Notes under the pieces: model-generated
The model's database searches: none
Told to the model about the DNA's origin: nothing
What the model saw: the letters and a program-made list of their open reading frames with translations, nothing else
Program-made: the position numbers and the translations under genes
Shown here: positions 23,593 through 36,200 of the stretch, piece after piece
How the letters are laid out: every line of letters starts with the position of its first letter
Numbering within the stretch: the stretch's first letter is position 1
Assembly: GCA_027604705.1 (NCBI GenBank)
Contig: JADHYV010000030.1
Coordinates: 62,001-126,000, forward strand
DNA length: 64,000 nt
DNA from: Allomyces arbusculus
Taxonomy: Eukaryota > Blastocladiomycota > Blastocladiomycetes > Blastocladiales > Blastocladiaceae
Direction of reading: 5' to 3'

Positions 23593-26500
23593 ATGGCGAT
23601 CGCGACCGAGACCATCACCAGCAGCACGCCCGCCGCCAGCAGCACCGCCGTGCTGATCGGCGGCTCCCTCGAGTCGAGCGCCACGCCCAGTGCTTCCAGT
23701 CTCGATGCGCACCATACCGCGACCGGCCCCACGGCGACGCGCGCGACCTCGGCATGGGCGCGCCTGCTCGCGCCCGACGGCGCGTTGCGTGCCGCGTCGC
23801 CCGCCGGCACCACGACCAGCCATGCCTCGCTCGCATCCATTGCCCCCGCGAGCATCATGGCCTCGCCGCACCGGCCCACGTCACCTGCAACCACGAGCCC
23901 CGGCCCGTTTGTCGCGTGGCACCCGCACTCGGACCCGGCAACAAGTACGCCCACGGTCCTGCCGTCGTCGCGCGTATCGTCTGCGTCAAAACCCGAGTCG
24001 GCCGCCGGGCAGCAGCAGCAGCAACAACAACAACAGCAGCAGCACGACGCTGGGAACGACGACCCGCGCCTGGCCGCGGCTGCATCGGCTGCCGTCAACG
24101 CGCGCAGCCGATTCCGGCAGTGGCGGTCGCGCACGGCGGACCGCATGAGCAACTTGCGGCTCGGCGGCGGCACGCTCGACCGCGACAAGGAGCCATCCGC
24201 GCGCAAAGAGTCGAAGAAGGATCCGTTTGCGTTTTTCCCGATGCTCGGGTCGGCGCTGCAGGTGCCGTTTGCGACCTTAGCTGTCTCGCCCATGGTACCG
24301 ACAGTTTCGTTGCTTGGCGTGATGAACGACCAGATTTGAATTTGCATCTGACGCTGCGAACACGATCAACACCAGCCGCCCGTCGTCCTGGAAGCCTTCC
24401 ACGTACCATTCATCTCCGCTTCTGTCTGCGCCTTCTCCACCTGCGATTGACACTGTCCTGCCACCAGATCCGCGTCTCGTTCGATGTCGACGAATCGCTC
24501 TACCGCGCCGTCAAGAGCGAGTCGTTCCTGATCCAATGCCAGTACGGCTCCCGCCGGTGGTCCGTGCGCCGCTCCGTTGCCGACTTTCTCGCCATGCACG
24601 CGAGCCTGTTCCGCCACTTTTATCTCAACCTGCTCAAGCGCAAGCTGCCGCCGCTTCCCTCCACGTTCAGCTGGGCGCTCGACCACATGCAGCTGCAGCG
24701 CCGCGGCAACGCCGTCGACGCCCTGAACGCGCAATTCGCGTACGAGTTCCAAGAGTACCTCGTCGCGCTGCTCAAGGCGCTCAACATGCTCCCAGAACTC
24801 GGCGAACTGTGCGAGTTTCTGCGGTTCTCGAGCGTGTCATTTTTGCCGAGTTTCCCGCACAAGCCGCTCGAACTGCCCATGGTCCTGCGCACGTCGCGCC
24901 CCTGGAAATACTTCCGGTGCCTGACGCACACGAAGAAGCGCGACCGGTGGCTCGCCGTGGGCCCGTCGTGGCTGACGCTGCTGGCCTCATTTGCCGACCC
25001 ACACCCGCACGACGTGATCCTGATGTCGACGCAGTTTGAGTTTGCGTCGCACGTGTCGCGCAACCCCGTCGGGATCAAGCGGTACGCGATTCGGATCGCG
25101 AACAATGCCGCTGCGAAGACGACGGTCGATATTCGGTTGGATGACGAGGACGAGCACGACGAGTTGCTGCGCGTGCTGAGTGACGCGACGGCGAAATGCG
25201 CGTACGTGCGCGCGCACCCGCACGGCAGCTTTGCACCGGCAAGGAAAGGGTGCCAGGTCGAGTTTTTCGTGGATGGGCAGGAGTACTTTGAACGGGTCGC
25301 GGATGCGATCATGGCGGCCAAGAAGACGGTCTATATTCTCGACTGGTACGTATTGAGATGGATGGGGCAACTTCTACCCTGGATCAAGCTGATGCGTCGA
25401 GGTGGACAATGTAGGTGGCTCACACCCGAGCTCTACCTGAAGCGGCCCATCACCGCCGAAAACGAGCGGTGGCGGCTCGACCGGCTGCTGCAGGAAAAGG
25501 CCAAGGAGGGCGTGCAGATCCACATTCTCGTCTACAAGGAGATTTCTGCTGCACTCGCCAACTGTACGCCTATCATCTCTGCTATATTGTGTCTTCTCTT
25601 CTCGCTCACGTCCGTCTGTTTTCCAGGCTCTTACCACACGAAATTCTACCTCGTCTCACTGCACCCGAACATCCACGTGCAACGCCACCCGGATGTCGTC
25701 TCCGGCCAACTCTTCTGGGCGCACCACGAAAAAGCCGTGATTATCGACGACACGACGGTCTTCATGGGCGGGCTCGACCTTTGTCTCGGGCGGTGGGACA
25801 CGCACGCGCACCCGCTGATCGACTTGGCGCCACCCGACTCCGGTGCGCAAATCTTCCCGGGCCAAGATTACTCGAACCCGCGCGTGACCGACTTTGCCGC
25901 GGTCGACCGCGACTGGGCGAACGATACGATCGATCGCGCGACGACGCCGCGTATGCCGTGGCACGACGTGGCCTGTGTCTTGCATGGACCCGCTGCGGGG
26001 GACGTCGCGCGGCATTTTGTGCAGCGGTGGAATTTCGTCAAGGGGTACAAGGCCGAGCAAAGGTCGGATATCTCGCTGTTGTTGCCGAGCCACGTGCCGC
26101 CAGAGACCGCGGTCGAGAGTGGCGGTGGGGTCGAGGCGGCACACACGGAGGTGGAGGATGGGGAGGAGCCGCTGGTCGTGGAGGAGATGCACCCGACACG
26201 GAATACCGCGACGACGGGCGCGGTGGAGGGCGGCGAGCACACGGTGCAACTCACGCGGTCGTTGGGCCTCTGGTCATGCGGGATCCCGACCGAACACAGT
26301 ATCCTGAACGCCTACTTGCAGGCGATCGACGAGGCAAAGTACTTTATCTATATTGAGAACCAGTTCTTTGGTATGTCCACCGATGTTCTCTCCATGCACC
26401 GGCCGTGAGTCGCGCCATCTAAATCCGTTCCCGCTCGTTTATAGTCACATCGTCGACCGAAGCCGGCGGCGCGCGCAACAAGATCGGGCAAGCGCTCTAC

Positions 26501-27749
26501 CGGCGCATTCTGCGCGCGCACGAGAACCAGCAGCCGTTCCGCGTCATCGTCATGATGCCGTTGCTCCCGGCGTTCCCGGGTGGGATCGACTCGGCGGCAG
26601 CCAGCACGCTGCGGTACGTCCCTCCCCTCGCCTCCCTCCCCGTGTACCCCCTTCTCGCACCGCATCTCACGTCCAAGTCCCTCTTCCCGTAGCATGGTCA
26701 TGAACTTCCAATTCGAATCGATCGACCGCGGCCCAAACAGCCTGATCGCGAAACTCGATGCCGCAGGCGTGCCGCACGGAGACTATATCTCGTTCTATGG
26801 CCTGCGCACGTACGACTGGCTGCCGGACCCGTCCCCCACCACCGGTGCCGGCGCACCGGCTGCGGGAACGACGCCGGGCACCCGCGTCCCCGTTGGCACC
26901 GAGATCCCGGACGGCGCGCCGGAGCCCGCCGCCGCGAGCACGGCGCAAGCCGGCGAAATTCCCGTCCCCGCGTCGAGCGCGTCGGGCTCGCCAAAGTCTC
27001 TGCCGTCCCAAGTGCAGGGTAAGGACACGGCGTCGGCGCCCGCGTCCGGTAACGGGTCGTATGTGACGGAAATGGTCTATATTCACACGAAGCTGATGAT
27101 TGTCGACGACGTGCACGTGATGCTCGGCAGTGCGAATATCAATGACCGGTCGATGCTCGGCGAGCGGGATTCGGAACTGGCGTTGGCGGTGACGGGTGCA
27201 CGGAATTGCCGGATTCGGATGGGGGATGAAGAGGTACGACGCGACGCGACGCTTCAAGCGCGGTTGGAACTGACTTGTCGCTTCGTAGATCACCGTCGAC
27301 AAGCGCATCCACGGTCTACGGATGGCATTGATGAAGGAACACGTCGGGTCACTGCACCACGACGCCGACGACGCGGTGCTGGCCAACGTGCTCGCGCCCG
27401 AGTTTATGACCAAGTGGGCGGGGACAGCCAAGACCAACACGACCGTCTACCGCGACCTGTTCCACGCTCTGCCCGACGACACGGGTACGTCGCGCTCATT
27501 CTCCTCTGTGCTCTACCGCTTTCCACTCACGTCGGTACCGCGTTAATAGTCGAGACCTGGGCACAGTACCGGTCGTTCACGTCGACAGTCCCGTCCAAGT
27601 CGATGTCCAAAGCCGAGGTGGAGGCGAGGATCGGGGATGTGAAAGGGCACGTGGTCGAGTTCCCGACACGGTTCCTGCGGCAGGAGGCGTTGGGCGCGAA
27701 TCTGTTTTCGGCCGAGAATCTGCTGGTACCGCCCGAGATTTTCGCGTGA
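23593..27749 (+). CDS. phospholipase D with PX and PH domains
   Basis: It hydrolyses phosphatidylcholine to phosphatidic acid, and belongs to the PLD1/Spo14 group. Eight exons: 23593-24294, 24468-25345, 25415-25563, 25627-26370, 26445-26613, 26693-27233, 27289-27484 and 27550-27749; 1192 residues. Residues 1-234 are Ser/Thr/Ala-rich with a Gln run. A PX domain follows (about 235-360), then a PH domain ([10 protein letters not shown] onward), then two catalytic HKD motifs: HEKAVIID near 610 and HTKLMIVDD near 1012, the latter followed by [17 protein letters not shown]. Internal joins were fitted to the PLD pattern (for example DW-WLTPE, ENQFF-VTSS). The first donor (24295) is the least certain. 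An Ala/Pro/Gly-rich insert of roughly 80 residues sits just before the second HKD. Confidence 0.92.
24010..24043 (+). repeat. CAG/CAA run encoding poly-Gln
   Basis: Mixed CAG and CAA codons encode eleven consecutive Gln in the disordered N-terminal part of the phospholipase D. Confidence 0.85.
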
Positions 27750-28972
27750 GATGGCTGGTTGCGGGTGGAGAAGAAATGTACTCATAGTCTGAAAGAATCC
27801 GATTGGACCAAGTGTGGTTTCATCCAAAAAGGATTCGCCAGGCGAGACGGCATGCTGCACTGGCCGAGACGCCTGCTCAACGAACCAAAATGATGTGGCG
27901 CTCACCGTAGCGCCCAACCACCCACACTCGGCCTGTCTTGGAGACCAAATTGCAAGAGGAGTGAGCGAGGATTCCTNNNNNNNNNNTGGACTGTCGTGAA
28001 GTCGAATACCGCCATTGCGTCTTTGGAATTCCGCCAAACCCCAACAACCCAAAGCAGGATTGGACAACACCACATTACAAGGAGCGGCCCCCCCCCACCC
28101 CACCACCGCAACACAGGTGTAACCAGAACAACACAACCAAGAACCGACACAAAAAAACAAAAAAACACCCCCACCCCCCCACCCCCCGTCTCTGCTTGCC
28201 ATACAACAGCAAGCGGCTCCAGATCCTAGAGAATGGTGCACCAGATCAAGTTGTCCTTCAGTAAGAGGCTTCGTCGGTCCCTTGCCCCCAGGTGTCCACT
28301 TACATCGTTCAGAATGGACCGGGGGCGCCACCACCATCGGTACGCAGTGCTACTCGTTATTGCAGTTGATGCTCTGAACTAGCCGAGTGTGTTGAGAGGG
28401 ACGGATTGCGGGAGAATAAATGTGTGCTTCTGATTTTTGTGAGACGTGAGACGGGGCCAAATGAGGATGAAATGTATCCCGAATGGGACGGGGTGTCGCT
28501 CGCTCTGACTGCGGCGTTGCAGGTCATGAATGGTGGTGTGGAGGAGGATCACAAATGCAAATCGTGTGTGAGGCAAGCGTGTTGACACGGTCACATCTTG
28601 TCGTCATATGTAGTCGACCGCGCTCCAACATGTGCCTCCCGCAGTTTCGGAAATAGGCCTATGTTCCCTCACAGACTTGTCGTTCTCACCTCAGTCGGCT
28701 GGTGCAGAGTGTCAAAGCAAGGCCAGAGTCAGCGCCCCCATGGTGACGGTGACTCTGGTCCAGGCTGACGATGTAAGCTGACGCCGGGGGCAAGGGACCG
28801 ACGAAGCTTCGAGCAGTGGGGAACTCGTCTGGCTCCGCACTGCGAACACGCGTTTTTCTACGTCATGTGCGTCCTTCTTCCTTAGTGCTGCCGGTTCAAA
28901 TCTCATTGTGGCGATGTGTTCTGTCTCAAAATTGCATTCCAATCGAAATCTGATTTTGCCAACGCACCAACC
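27750..28972. other. intergenic region with low-complexity DNA and an assembly gap
   Basis: Between phospholipase D and ALG11. It holds the N run and then C- and A-rich low-complexity DNA near 28080-28190. ORFs crossing the gap are artefacts of translating N. I see no gene or RNA. Confidence 0.5.
27977..27986. other. assembly gap (10 N)
   Basis: Exactly ten N. A fixed length like this is usually a placeholder, so the true distance across it is unknown. Confidence 0.98.
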
Positions 28973-30945
28973 ATGGACATGGAAATCGCCATCACCGACC
29001 CTGCCACCGCCAACCACTGGCTGCAACCCATTTTGATCGCGCTCGCCGTGATTTTTACGACGTGGATCGCGCTCACGCTCCGTCGCCGTCAAACCGTCCG
29101 CGAGCGCCTCTCCAATCTGCGCGACCCGAACCACCCCACGACCATCGCGTTTTTCCACCCGTTCTGGTTAGTCTTCTCAGTGCTCGCGATGAGCCGAAAA
29201 ATTCAAGTGATCTGACGCGTCGAGACCAAATATCCGAAAATTTCCAGCCATGCCGGCGGCGGTGGCGAACGCGTGCTGTGGATGGCCGTGGGCGCCGTGC
29301 AGCATCGTTGGCCAAAAGCACGGTGTGTCGTGTACACGGGCGACGTGGGCGTGACGGCAGCCGACATTTTGGACCATGCTGAGGTGTGTGCTTCATTCGC
29401 GCCGCGACGGCGGCGGGCGCTGAACGTGAGCTGGCCGTTTCTTACCCTTGCGGATCGACAGAACCGGTTCGACCTGACCGTCGATCGCAAGCGCGTCGAG
29501 TTCGAGTACCTCGCGCGGCGGTGGCTGGTCGAGGACTCGACGTACCCGCGCGTCACGCTGCTCGGGCAGTCGCTCGGGTCCGTGGTGCTCGCCTGGGACG
29601 CAATTCGCAAGGGCGCCGCGAAGCCGGATTTGTTTATCGGTACATTGAGCGGGCACGGTGGTGGAGACGGTGGCTGGCACGAACAGGACCTCACGCTCGT
29701 GCAATGTAGACACGATGGGCTACGCTTTCACTTACCCGCTCATCAAGTTGCTCGTCGGGTGCCCCGTCATTTCGTACACGCACTACCCGACAATCAGGTT
29801 TGGCTGCTCCACCCTATTCATCCGTTCCCGCTCCGAAAGCTGATTCGCTTTTGTGATTGACAGCACGGACATGATTGCCGTCGTCGCTGACCGCAAGGGC
29901 ACGTTTAACAATGACGCACAGATTGCCAAGTCGTCGCTCTTGAGCCGCATCAAGCTCATGTGCGTGCTGTCGCGATCGTGGCCGCAAATCCTGCTGCCAA
30001 GCCACTCATCCGCTTCCTCCACGTTTTAGCTACTACCGGCTCTTCGCGCGCCTCTACAGCTGGTGCGGACGGCACGCCGACATGGTCATGGTACTGGCAT
30101 CCTTCCTCTGTTTCGTTCATCGCCTTCGCCACTCACCGCGCCTCCCATCGCCCCTAGGTCAACTCGTCATGGACCGCCAACCACATCCTTGCGCTCTTCC
30201 GCTCCCCCACACGCACGCGAACCGTCTACCCCCCCTGCGGGACTGCCGCCTTTCTCGACCTCCCGCTGACGCCGCGCACGCCCACGGCCGTCTCGATTGC
30301 GCAATTCCGGCCCGAAAAGAACCACCTCCTCCAAATCGACGCCATGGCGCTCGTGCACGCGCAGGTCCCGCACGCGAAACTCGTGGTCATGGGCAGTGCG
30401 CGGCACGCCGAGGATACGGCGCGCGTGCACGCGGTCCTGGAACGCGCGCGCGATAAGGGAATTGATCATGTCGTGGAAGTGGTCGTGAACGTGCCGTGGA
30501 AGGAAGTGCGTGCGCGGCTCGGGGCCGCGAGTGTCGCGTTGCATACGATGCGGGACGAGCATTTTGGAATTGGGGTCGTGGAGGCGATGGTACGTTGCGA
30601 ATGCGTGTGTGGCTCGTGGATTGGGGAACGGGACTACGGGACTGACGGATATGGTTGGGATGTGTGGAGGCCGCGGGCGTGGTCCCGCTCGCGCACCGTT
30701 CCGGCGGGCCCAAGGCCGACATTGTCGTCCCGTACCGCGGCGTGGTGACAGGGTTCTTGGCCGAGTCGGTCGAGGAGTATGCGTACGCGCTGGTCAAGAT
30801 CTTGACAATGGACGAGGCTGAGAGGGTTAGAATTCAGGAGAATGCCCGGCTCGCGGTCGCAGAACGGTTCTCGGATGCGACGTTTGAGAAGGCGTTTGTG
30901 GAGGCGGTCGAGGCCGGGATCGATATCTATGGGAGCCGCGGCTAG
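28973..30945 (+). CDS. ALG11: GDP-mannose:Man3GlcNAc2-PP-dolichol alpha-1,2-mannosyltransferase
   Basis: Alg11 adds the last two mannoses to the lipid-linked oligosaccharide on the cytosolic face of the ER. Eight exons: 28973-29166, 29248-29383, 29462-29639, 29710-29797, 29864-29959, 30030-30090, 30158-30589 and 30670-30945; 486 residues, normal for the family. A membrane anchor is at about 17-37. Family blocks are in order: [17 protein letters not shown] near 60-76, [62 protein letters not shown] and [10 protein letters not shown]385 and E393 form the EX7E motif of GT4 transferases, followed by [19 protein letters not shown]. The start ATG has a strong context. It is convergent with the carrier gene, with stops about 200 bp apart. 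Confidence 0.95.
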
Positions 30946-31146
30946 GGAAGGGCGGATTCGATTTTGTGTTGGTTGCTGCTCTGCCGTTTTCGGGAGTGAA
31001 GAGGGAGCAAGGAAGTGCTCGAGTGATGGAAAGATATCGAGGCCGTCGTGTATGTGTCTTGAATCGTGTATTGATGGATGATAAACCGTCGCAACGTGGG
31101 GTAGGGGTCATGACAAACGCACAAACGAACAAATCAACGCCAAAAT

Positions 31147-32294
31147 CTACAGGTACTCGGCGGCCGTCATCTTGGTCGCCTCGTAAATCGGGAAAAACAT
31201 GCTGCACACGCAGAGCCACCAGGTGCCACGCGCGACACTCCCACGGTACAACCCGCGCACCCCACCCTCCTTGTAAATCTGCCGCAACCCGCCTACGATC
31301 CCTACTCGAGATCGTTGCCCATCGACCCCGGGTTTCTCCGTCATGACGCGCGTGCGCAACACGTCGAGCGGCGTCGTCGAGAAGCCCGCGAGCGCGCCGG
31401 AGACTCCGCCAAACAGGACCGACGGGCCCGTGGGGATATGCTCCGAGTCGACGTGCACTTGGTACCGCGCCTTGAAGGTTTCGTAGGATACGAACAGGAT
31501 CACCATGAACGGCGCGTCGCGAGCGACGATCGGGCCGAACCCGCGCCAAAGGGCCGCGGGGCCTTCGTCGCGTACGATGCGCTGCGCGACGGCGGTGCCA
31601 GACATTGGTGCCGTGCCATAGTAATTGGTCTGCAGGCGTGCCGTAATCACTTCGCGCGGCACCTTGACGAGACTCGACGCGAGGTCGCCGACGAGCGCAG
31701 AGAGGGTCGTGACGGTCGTCGGGGCGTCGGGAAGGTACGGTGCCAAACGCGCCTTGGTCGCCTCGTACGACGAGAGACGCAGACCGCCCTGTGATAAATC
31801 GGGGTGGAGAAGGTGCGAGGTCAGTTTTTCGTTGCATTTATGGTGTGTGAAATTGGGAGTGGTTCAAAGAAAGTTGAAAGTACCTGTGGTGCAGCACCAG
31901 CGACACTGGCCACGAACCCGCGTGACACGATTTGGAGCATTTGCCTCGAAAAGACCGACCGTGCCGTGGCCGTAATCCTTGCACCCACCGAGCTCGACGT
32001 TGCCGTGGTCGCTGCCGCAACGGCCGCTCCTGGCGCGGGCGTGGCCTGCATGCGCGTCTTGATCGTGTCGAGCGGGTGCATGACGGCAAACGCGAACGAG
32101 AGACCCGTCGCGCCGCCAATGAAGTTGTGGAGCGCCGTCGGCTGCGGTGGATGGTGGTGGTGCGTGGCCGATCGCGCCGCAGCGGCCGCGGCCGCTTGCT
32201 GGATTTGCCGGCGCACGACGGTGGCCGATGCGGAATTCGACATGGCGGCAGCGGCAGCAGGCGAGGGCGGGACGTGTGCGGCAGAGTAGCTCAT
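31147..32294 (-). CDS. mitochondrial carrier family protein, SAM-carrier-like
   Basis: Exons 32294-31884 and 31788-31147 give 350 residues. Three carrier repeats are visible by their signatures: HPLDTIKTRM (Pro74), VPREVITARLQ (Pro181) and TPLDVLRTRV (Pro277), each at the end of a first helix, with GG.RGLYRG-type loops. Such proteins move metabolites across the inner mitochondrial membrane. The second signature, with V-P-x-E-V, resembles the S-adenosylmethionine carrier (Pet8/SLC25A26), where 'VP.EV.K.R' is typical; the substrate is therefore an inference. The first 55 residues are Ala-, Ser- and His-rich and longer than usual. A second in-frame Met at 18 is a possible start. Confidence 0.85.
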
Positions 32295-33234
32295 GGTGGA
32301 TGGACTTGGTAGAGGTGGTTTGGTGGGGTTCAGGACAGGTCAAGCGAGAGCACGGGTGAGCGGGGAGGGAGATCAAGTCGTGGACGAGCGGGTTCAAGGG
32401 AAGGACGGCCTTTTGAGAGGTTCAATGGGGCTGAGTACGGCCGTAGATGCCCACACAGACGTTCAGCGACCCGGACGACCGGAAACGCGCGAAGTCCCCG
32501 CGGGTCCTCGCTGGCCGTTGGTGATCGTCGTCCCGGTCGCACCCGTCCGCGAAGGGCGTCGCGACGGACGGCGTCAGGGTCAGGCGACGTGGAAGTCATC
32601 CATGTCCTTGTCAGGTCGCCTCTCCGCTCGACTCGGCGCAACTGGCGTGCATCACCCCGCCTCACCGGCATGGCGTGGGTACCCGCGCAGCATGAAAATA
32701 CCTTCCAAAACTGGAAATCGCGCGTGCCGAAATAAATGATTGGCTCGAGGTCATGCTCAATCGTGAGCAACGAACCATGCCGGCAAGGCTCGGTGAGGCT
32801 GGTCGCCAAAGGATCATTGGTCAATCAAAATACCCGCCTGACAGGGCTTGTGCCCTGTCACGTTGTCTGGGTCACAGCGAGTTTGAATCGGCGTCACCGC
32901 CTTGCGCTCGACTTTGGAGACGCGTTTTGGCGAGTTGGGCGAAGAGGAAGGGTGTTGTGAAAGCAATCTGGCCGCCCAGAGCGAGCAGCGGCGGCGGCCC
33001 CGGCTCGAACAACCAACTGCGATCACCACCTCACGGCAAGAAACGGCCAACGCGCGCGCGCCGTGGCCTTTGCCGAGCACGTTGCGATGGGTCACCACGG
33101 CTGTCACCGCGTTCGCCCGTCGCCCGCGCCTGCCCCCTATAAAGATCGCGCCCCGCCCAAGTCGGCTCGCCATTCCCATCTCTCTCCCGCTTCTCTCCAC
33201 CGGCCAAGCACCCAGCCAACCACAACCACGAACC
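32295..33234. other. divergent promoter region, carrier / leucine gene
   Basis: About 0.94 kb between two divergent starts. The only clear element is the TATA box listed separately. I found no CCGG-N2-CCGG site of the Leu3 kind by eye. Confidence 0.5.
33138..33144 (+). promoter_or_regulatory. TATA box of the leucine fusion gene
   Basis: TATAAAG sits in otherwise GC-rich DNA, 97 bp before the start codon. A pyrimidine-rich stretch follows, as expected around a transcription start. Confidence 0.65.
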
Positions 33235-36200
33235 ATGTCCAGCTCAAGCAAGGTCGTCCTTCTGCCCGGCGACGGCATCGGCCCCGAGATCGTCGCGCAA
33301 GCCGCTCGCATCCTCGCTCTCTTCCCGCACATTTCGACCACGACGCACCTCGTCGGTGGTGCCGCCATTGACGCGACGGGTTCGCCCTTCCCGGACACGA
33401 CGCGCGATGCCGTCTCGAGTGCCGACGCGATCCTGCTTGGCGCCGTGGGTGGGCCCAAATGGGAAGGCCAAGCCGTACGGCCTGAACAGGGCCTCCTCGC
33501 CATGCGCAAGCACCTCGACCTGTTTGCCAACATCCGGCCCGTCTTCTTCCCGGCCGAAAAGTGCCGCGCCCTCTCGCCCTTGAAGCCCGAGACCCTTGCG
33601 GGTTTCGACAAGTCGATTGTCGTGCGCGAGCTCGTATCGGGGATTTACTTTGGCGCGCGCACCGAGGCGAATTATAGCGTGAGTGAGGTAGAAGGTACGT
33701 CCGTTGCGAGAATTCCCGAGTGTTTGGGTGCAGCCAATTTGATCAGGCAAATTCTGATCTTGTGCTCGTTCTGATCGTCCAAATTAGCGCACGACCAAAT
33801 GACCTACAAGCAGTCGGAAATCGCGCGCATCACGCACCTTGCCGCGCACTTGGCCCTCGCGTCGAACCCGCCCGAGCCCGTGACGCTCGTCGACAAGGCT
33901 AATGTCCTTGCCACGTCGCGTCTCTGGCGCAAGACGGTTACCGACATTATGACCCAGACTTACCCGCAAATCCCGTTCTCGACGTGCCTCGTCGACGCGG
34001 CGGCCATGCACATGATCAAGGACCCGAAAAAGCTCAACGGCATTGTCTTGACCGAGAACCTGTTTGGCGACATTCTCTCCGACGAGGCCTCGGTGATTCC
34101 GGGGTCGCTCGGGCTCATGCCGTCGGCGTCGCTCGCCGGGCTGGAAAAGGGCAAGCCGGGTCTCTACGAGCCAATTCACGGGTCGGCGCCCGATATTGCG
34201 GGGCAGGGCAAGGCGAATCCGATTGGCACGATCCTGTCGGTCGCCATGATGTTCCGGTACTCGCTCAACATGCCGTGGGAGGCTGAGCTCATCGAGGAGG
34301 CGGTGCGCGCCGCCATTGATGCCGGTACCGTGACCGCTGATCTCGGCGGGTCAGCCACGACGGCCGCCGTCGGCGACTTGATCGTGACGCTCGTCGAGGC
34401 GGCGCTCAAGACGCGCCGCCGGCCCATGACCATTTGCGAAAAGATCTTGACCGACGCGGCGATTGGTCTGCAAGCGCCCGGGAACGTGACGCCCGGCGAC
34501 ATGATTTGCGTCAAGGTCGACTGGACGCTCGCGTCGGAACTGACCTGGAAGGGCATGGAAAAGACGTTTGACCAAATGGGCCGTCCCAAGATCCACGACC
34601 CGAAGCGGTTCTGGCTGGCCATTGACCACACGGTCGACCCCAAGATCATGCACCAGGCGAAACCGCAGGCGCTGATTGCCGCGTCGGAGCGGTTTGCCAA
34701 GGAGGCTGGGCTCACCGACTTCCACGGGCCCAACCAGACGATCTTGCACACCGAGTTTTGCCGGCAGCGCGCGCAGCCCGGGCAAGTGATTATTGGCGCC
34801 GACTCGCACTCGTGCTCGGCGGGGAACGTGGGCGCGTTTGCCGTGGGTCTCGGTGCCGCTGATGTGACGATGCCGCTGTGCACGGGCGAGACGTGGCTGC
34901 GCGTGCCCGAGGTCGTCGAGATCAAGTTTGTTGGCCGCCCGCGGTTCGGGATCGGCGGCAAGGACACGATCCTCTATGTGCTCGGCGAACTCAAGCGCAA
35001 CACGGTGGCTTTTGAGCGCGCCGTCGAGTACACGGGCCCGGGCCTGCGGCACATGTCGTGCGACGCGCGGTTTGCGATTGCCAACATGACCACCGAGTTT
35101 GGTGGGATTGCCGGTGTGTTCGAGGCCGACGAGGTGACCGCCGCGTACATTGCGCAGCGCAAGGACCACAACCAAGGCGCCAAGTACTTCCGCGCCGACA
35201 AGCACGCGCGTTATGCCGAGTCGCACACGATCGATCTCGGCAAGGTCGATTCGCTCGTTGCGCTCTACCCGTCGCCCGATAACGTCGTGCCCGTCTCGCA
35301 GGTCGCGGGCAAGAAGCTCGACGGGTGCTTTATCGGCGCGTGCACGACCGCCGAGGAGGACTTGATTCTCGCGGCGCTTGTCCTGCGCGCTGGGCTCAAG
35401 CGCGGGCTCACGCCCGCGATTGGCGGCAAGCGCAAGGTGACGCCGGGTTCGGTGCCGATCCTCCACAAGCTGCGCAAGCTCGGTCTCGCCGAGGTCTACG
35501 AGCGCGCCGGGTTCGAGATTGGTGCGCCCGGGTGCAGTTACTGCCTCGGCATTGCCGCCGACGTGGCGGGCGAGGGGGAGGTGTGGCTGTCGTCGCAGAA
35601 CCGCAATTTCGCGAACCGCATGGGCAAGGGGTCGATTGGCAACCTGGCCTCGGCCGCGACGGTCGCCGCGTCGTCGTTCGACATGAAGATTACGGACCCG
35701 CGCGTGCTGCTCGACGGTGTCGACGAGAACGAGTTCCGCGAAATGTGCAAGTCGCTCGATATCGATAACCCGACCTACGCGCCGTCGGTCGCGCCGATCA
35801 CGATTCGCGAGCCCAAGCCGGAACTGCTCTGCGCCGCGCACAAGGCGGCTCCCGCGCCCGCCGCCAAGGCCGCTGCCGCCAAGCCTACGTCGCCGACGCC
35901 GGCCACGACGGGCAGCGACTCGGACTCGGACGACTCGGGCATCGACGCGTCGGACGCCCCCAAGCCGCTGACGACGGTGATCCGCGGCAAGGCGCAAGTG
36001 TTTGGCGACAACATTGACACGGACGCGATCATCCCGGCGCCGTTCATGCCCGGCAAGGACGACCACGATCTCGGCACGCACTGTTTCGAGTACTGGCGCC
36101 CCGAGTTCCGCGACAAGGTCGCGCAAGGGTTCACGATCGTGGTCGCTGGTGAAGGGTTCGGGTCGGGTTCGTCGCGTGAGGAGGCGCCGCGCGCGCTCAA

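Noticed and set aside
27543-28337. 264-codon minus-strand ORF
   Set aside because: It crosses the N run and overlaps the 3' end of phospholipase D antisense.
28880-28915. T-loop-like ggttcaaatc suggesting a tRNA
   Set aside because: The flanks do not pair as a T-stem and no matching A box or acceptor stem lies upstream.
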